Origin: Aliikangiella marina
GTDB lineage: Bacteria; Pseudomonadota; Gammaproteobacteria; Enterobacterales; Kangiellaceae
Direction of reading: 5' to 3'
NCBI RefSeq assembly: GCF_007004765.1
Contig: NZ_VIKR01000003.1
Location: 186,001-250,000 of the forward strand
DNA: 64,000 nt
Positions 61,146 through 64,000 of this stretch are shown here, piece by piece. Below the pieces are notes generated by a model, which worked only from the letters and a program-made list of their open reading frames with translations, searched no databases and had not been told where the DNA came from. Both the position numbers and the translations under genes were made by a program. The number at the start of each line of letters is the position of its first letter. Positions within the stretch are counted from its first letter, which is position 1.

Positions 61146-62413
61146 TCTGGCACTCAATAATCTGGACTTTTCCATTCTATTTGATTGGTGCGCTTTATAT
61201 TGTTGCACCTGCGATGGGCTGGTTGATGATTTTATATCTCGCTAAAAAGCTCTGGTTGCAAAATGAGGCAACACCGGAAGAAGAGCGTATTCGAATTCCA
61301 TTTGGTGTTTGGGTGTGGGTCATAGGCATGTTAATGATGTTAGTGGCACTCTGGATGGGTCATATGGATTGGCAATTAGGAACAGCTAAAACAATCAAGT
61401 CGTCAATAGGTTGGGCCAAAGGCTGGGCTTTAATGGCGGTCTTCCCTTTAATTGGTTGTCTTAAGATCAGACCGGAAATTATTTATCGGGCAACCAGCAA
61501 AGTGTGTTTGCATGCGTTAATGATTTTCCCCTTTTTAGTGGTCGCTTATTTAGTTGGACTACCCCAAGAGCTTTATATTTCTCCGCTAAAAATTGTCGGT
61601 GGTCCGGGGCCTGAATTTTTCCGAGTATCGTTGTTTAGCGTCACGCCTGAAGGGGGCGTACGCTGGTTTTTATTTGCACCCTGGGCGCCTGCGTTAGGGT
61701 TTGTTGCCTGCATTTACCTGTTATTTAGCTTGCAGGAGAGCACCAAGTGGATGTGGATAGGTGTTATTGGGAGTTTACTGATGATTCTAATGTGCAAGTC
61801 ACGATTAGCAATTGTCGTCACCGTTTTATTACCAATATTTCTTTTCGGTGCGAGTAATTTACTTAAACCTTGGATCATGTTTCAAGGAGCAACGGTGTCC
61901 TTGTTTGCTGGATTTTGGGCGGATCGAATTATCGAGTTCTTTCAAGAGTTGCAAGCCGGGTTCAGAGCTGCACGAGCAGATTCGAGCAGAGTGAGGGAAG
62001 CGCTCGGACGGATTGCCGTCGATCGCTGGCAGTCCGAGGCGCCAGTATGGGGACATGGTATTGTCGAAAGAGGACCTCATCTAGTCGAGTATATGCCTAT
62101 CGGTTCGCATCATAGCTGGTATGGCTTGTTATTTGTGAAAGGTGCTATTGGCCTTGGGGCGTTAGCTATTCCACTGGCCTATAGCTTTTTTGAGTTACTG
62201 GTGAAATGTCAAGCCAATAAAACTGCCAGGGTTGGACTTGGTGTTATAACCATCCTATTTTTTTATACCTTTGGTGAGAATTTAGAGATCCTTGCTTATT
62301 TGTTCTGGCCGGGATTAATCATTGTTGGAATTGCCCATTGTCAGCCTCTGCCAAAAATTAAAGCGATCGTCACGCAGCAAAACCCGGCACGAGAATTGAA
62401 TAGTCATACCTAA
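61100..62413 (+). CDS. O-antigen ligase/polymerase-like membrane protein
   Basis: 437 residues with about twelve TM helices. A large periplasmic loop (about 290-350) contains GFRAARADSSRVREALGRIAVDRWQSEAPVWGHG and GSHHSWYGLL, the R...H pattern of Wzy polymerases and WaaL ligases. Probably polymerises or ligates the repeat units made by the locus. Begins inside the Wzz-like gene (46-bp overlap), so translation is coupled. Confidence 0.78.
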   Translation: MDQKAIYPQNFEERVVWHSIIWTFPFYLIGALYIVAPAMGWLMILYLAKKLWLQNEATPEEERIRIPFGVWVWVIGMLMMLVALWMGHMDWQLGTAKTIKSSIGWAKGWALMAVFPLIGCLKIRPEIIYRATSKVCLHALMIFPFLVVAYLVGLPQELYISPLKIVGGPGPEFFRVSLFSVTPEGGVRWFLFAPWAPALGFVACIYLLFSLQESTKWMWIGVIGSLLMILMCKSRLAIVVTVLLPIFLFGASNLLKPWIMFQGATVSLFAGFWADRIIEFFQELQAGFRAARADSSRVREALGRIAVDRWQSEAPVWGHGIVERGPHLVEYMPIGSHHSWYGLLFVKGAIGLGALAIPLAYSFFELLVKCQANKTARVGLGVITILFFYTFGENLEILAYLFWPGLIIVGIAHCQPLPKIKAIVTQQNPARELNSHT

Positions 62414-62453
62414 GGAAAATATCAATTAGTGTCAAAGTCGTAGAGGTGAGCAA

Positions 62454-63740
62454 GTGAAAGTCAATCAGCTGAGAAATAAAATAGGTAACTTAATCCAGAA
62501 TCGTTTCGTTAGAAACGCTAGCTGGATTGGTGCAAGTGAGCTGGTTAATCGAGTTACTCGCCTCATTACGGCAATAATTTTAGCGAGATACTTGTCTCCG
62601 TTAGAGTTTGGAATTGCAGCGGTAGCTTTGACGACGAACGATCTAATAAAAGTGTTAGCTCAAAATGGAATTGGCGCCAAAATCATTCAGGCGAAAGATT
62701 CTGAGCTTGAGTCTGTATGTCGGACAGCTTATCGACTCAACTGGTATTTTTGTGGCGGTTTGTTTATTTTGCAGTGCTTGGTTGCATTTTGCATCGCATA
62801 TTACTACCAAAGCACCGATATCGCATTAATGATAGCAACCTTGGCGTTGGTGTATTTAATGATGCCTTTCGCACTGGTGGAAGCGTTCTTGATTCAGCGC
62901 CAAAACCGTTTGAATGTCACAGCCGTCATCGGTGTCTCACAAACCGCCACAGATAATGTTTTGACCGTGCTTCTAGCACTCTCGGGACTGGGAGTATGGG
63001 CAGTTATTTTGCCAAAGGTGGTTGTTGGGCCAATATGGGTGTTTGGTACCTTGTCTCAACAGACTTGGCGTGCGGATAAAAGCATTTCCCCCGCAAAAGC
63101 CAGTACGATTTTAAATTATGGTAAGGCCATCTTAGGCAGTGAAGTTAACAAAGCACTGCGTCTCAATGTTGATACGATGCTAGTTGCATTTTTCCTCGGC
63201 TTAGAGGCTTCGGGTATTTATTTTTTCGCCAAGAATGCAGGGTTAGGTATTAGTTTGTCGCTGATAAACGCATTTAATACATCACTATTCGCCCACCTTT
63301 GCGACCTACGCAATAGTGACGATGAGGTCAAAGCGGCATTTTCTAGCGCTCTAAAGACAATACTCTTCATTCTAGCACCACTGATTTTCTTGCAAGGCAG
63401 TCTAGCTTACTGGTACGTGCCTTGGGTGTTTGGAGAGCAGTGGACCAGTGCGATCCCTGTTCTGATGTTAATGTGTTTTTCTGCAATCCCTCGTCCTTTT
63501 GCGGAAGCGACTTCTGAACTACTCAAGGCAAAAGGCTTGGTGAACGTCGATTTGAAATGGAACACTTTGTTCACCGGTGCTTTTTTAATGGCAATTTGCA
63601 TTGGACAATTAGCAGGAATAGTTGGCGTGGCATTTGCAGTCTTTGCAGTACATCTGTTATGTCCTTGCTACTGTGTGTGGAGTATGAAGCGATTTTTTAA
63701 TCACCATCCTAAAAGTGCAATGCAGTTAGCAAGTTATTAA
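62454..63740 (+). CDS. Wzx-type flippase (MOP superfamily)
   Basis: 428 residues, 12 TMs. Moves undecaprenyl-linked repeat units across the inner membrane. Starts FVRNASWIGASELVNRVTRLITAIILARYLSPLEFGIAAVA, the typical polysaccharide-flippase N-terminal pattern; LEASGIYFFAKNAGLGISLSLINAFNTSLFA marks the second half. RBS AGAGGTGAG upstream of the GTG/ATG; ATG-equivalent start as given. Together with the Wza, Wzz and Wzy-like proteins it completes a Wzy-dependent pathway. Confidence 0.87.
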   Translation: MKVNQLRNKIGNLIQNRFVRNASWIGASELVNRVTRLITAIILARYLSPLEFGIAAVALTTNDLIKVLAQNGIGAKIIQAKDSELESVCRTAYRLNWYFCGGLFILQCLVAFCIAYYYQSTDIALMIATLALVYLMMPFALVEAFLIQRQNRLNVTAVIGVSQTATDNVLTVLLALSGLGVWAVILPKVVVGPIWVFGTLSQQTWRADKSISPAKASTILNYGKAILGSEVNKALRLNVDTMLVAFFLGLEASGIYFFAKNAGLGISLSLINAFNTSLFAHLCDLRNSDDEVKAAFSSALKTILFILAPLIFLQGSLAYWYVPWVFGEQWTSAIPVLMLMCFSAIPRPFAEATSELLKAKGLVNVDLKWNTLFTGAFLMAICIGQLAGIVGVAFAVFAVHLLCPCYCVWSMKRFFNHHPKSAMQLASY

Positions 63741-63751
63741 GGAGAATCTAA

Positions 63752-64000
63752 ATGAAATTTTCGATTGTTGTACCTTTATATAACAAAGTAAAGTCGGTAG
63801 AAAAAACGATTTTATCAATTTTGAATCAAACGCACACTGACTTCGAATTGATTGTTGTTGATGATGGCTCGACAGACGGAAGCGATAAGGTTGTCGAGCT
63901 CTTCGAAGATCGACGCTTAACCTTAATTCGCCAACCAAACCAAGGTGTATCTGCTGCGCGTAATACTGGTATTCGCAGAGCACAGTATTCGCATATTGCT
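63752..64000 (+). CDS. family 2 glycosyltransferase, N-terminal part (continues beyond window)
   Basis: 83 codons visible from ATG 63752 (AGGAG eight bases upstream). MKFSIVVPLYNKVKSVEKTI is the GT-A beginning, QTHTDFELIVVDDGSTDGS gives the nucleotide-sugar DD motif, and RQPNQGVSAARNTGI is the standard GT2 helix. Adds a sugar to the lipid-linked repeat unit; donor unknown. The gene runs off the right edge, and more polysaccharide genes can be expected there. Confidence 0.93.
   Translation, partial: MKFSIVVPLYNKVKSVEKTILSILNQTHTDFELIVVDDGSTDGSDKVVELFEDRRLTLIRQPNQGVSAARNTGIRRAQYSHIA

Noticed and set aside
1-64000. tRNA, rRNA, insertion sequences, CRISPR arrays, phage or integrase genes
   Set aside because: Looked for by eye on both strands; no cloverleaf, spacer array, transposase or integrase pattern found. 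A tRNAscan/ISfinder run would settle it.

Overview
The window reads as a chromosomal segment of a marine-type gammaproteobacterium. It is AT-rich and gene-dense, with the block gmk-rpoZ-spoT-ridA-trmH, a Coq7-type ubiquinone hydroxylase, a CpxRA/CpxP stress module, PlsB, and a cox cluster in the Pseudomonas-like order coxB-coxA-ctaG-coxC-(DUF2909)-surf1-(unknown)-ctaA-ctaB-sco. An Oceanospirillales/Kangiella-like host is my guess; no rRNA or species marker is present. I saw no tRNA, rRNA, insertion sequence, CRISPR array or prophage.

Layout. 0-8 kb: malic enzyme end, rpmE, alpha/beta hydrolases, a small heat-shock protein behind a good sigma-32-like promoter, a TonB-dependent receptor and a Ycf46-type AAA ATPase. 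8-16 kb: coq7, the cpxAR/cpxP divergon with a CpxR-box-like repeat, a patatin, apaH, ydfG, rph and yicC. 16-24 kb: gmk, rpoZ, spoT, ridA, trmH, a rhodanese-like/methyltransferase fusion, a cyclase-FHA protein, a ParA-like ATPase, and a histone-H1-like Lys/Ala protein with phased A-tracts upstream. 24-29 kb: DUF3530, a thioesterase, and a VWA lipoprotein/ECF sigma/membrane protein operon. 29-38 kb: a complete cytochrome c oxidase structural and assembly cluster. 38-53 kb: an EnvZ-like kinase without its regulator, PlsB, an exosortase-A-type ligase/decarboxylase pair, galM, a SLATT-like 2TM protein, LtrA, and a second ECF sigma operon.

53-64 kb is the most interesting part. An H-NOX heme gas sensor, a GAF histidine kinase and an NtrC-type sigma-54 activator form a tight operon. 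Directly downstream are galU and then a STAS-domain gene heading an exopolysaccharide export/assembly operon (Wza-like, Wzz-like, O-antigen ligase/polymerase-like, Wzx-like flippase, family 2 glycosyltransferase running off the window). Both galU and the STAS gene are preceded by a -24/-12 promoter, and upstream of each promoter lies a related 32-bp element that begins TTGCAA and ends CATTTTGCAA. Together these suggest a self-contained circuit in which nitric oxide (or redox) signalling drives sigma-54-dependent exopolysaccharide synthesis, similar in logic to the Vibrio syp locus but with an H-NOX input.
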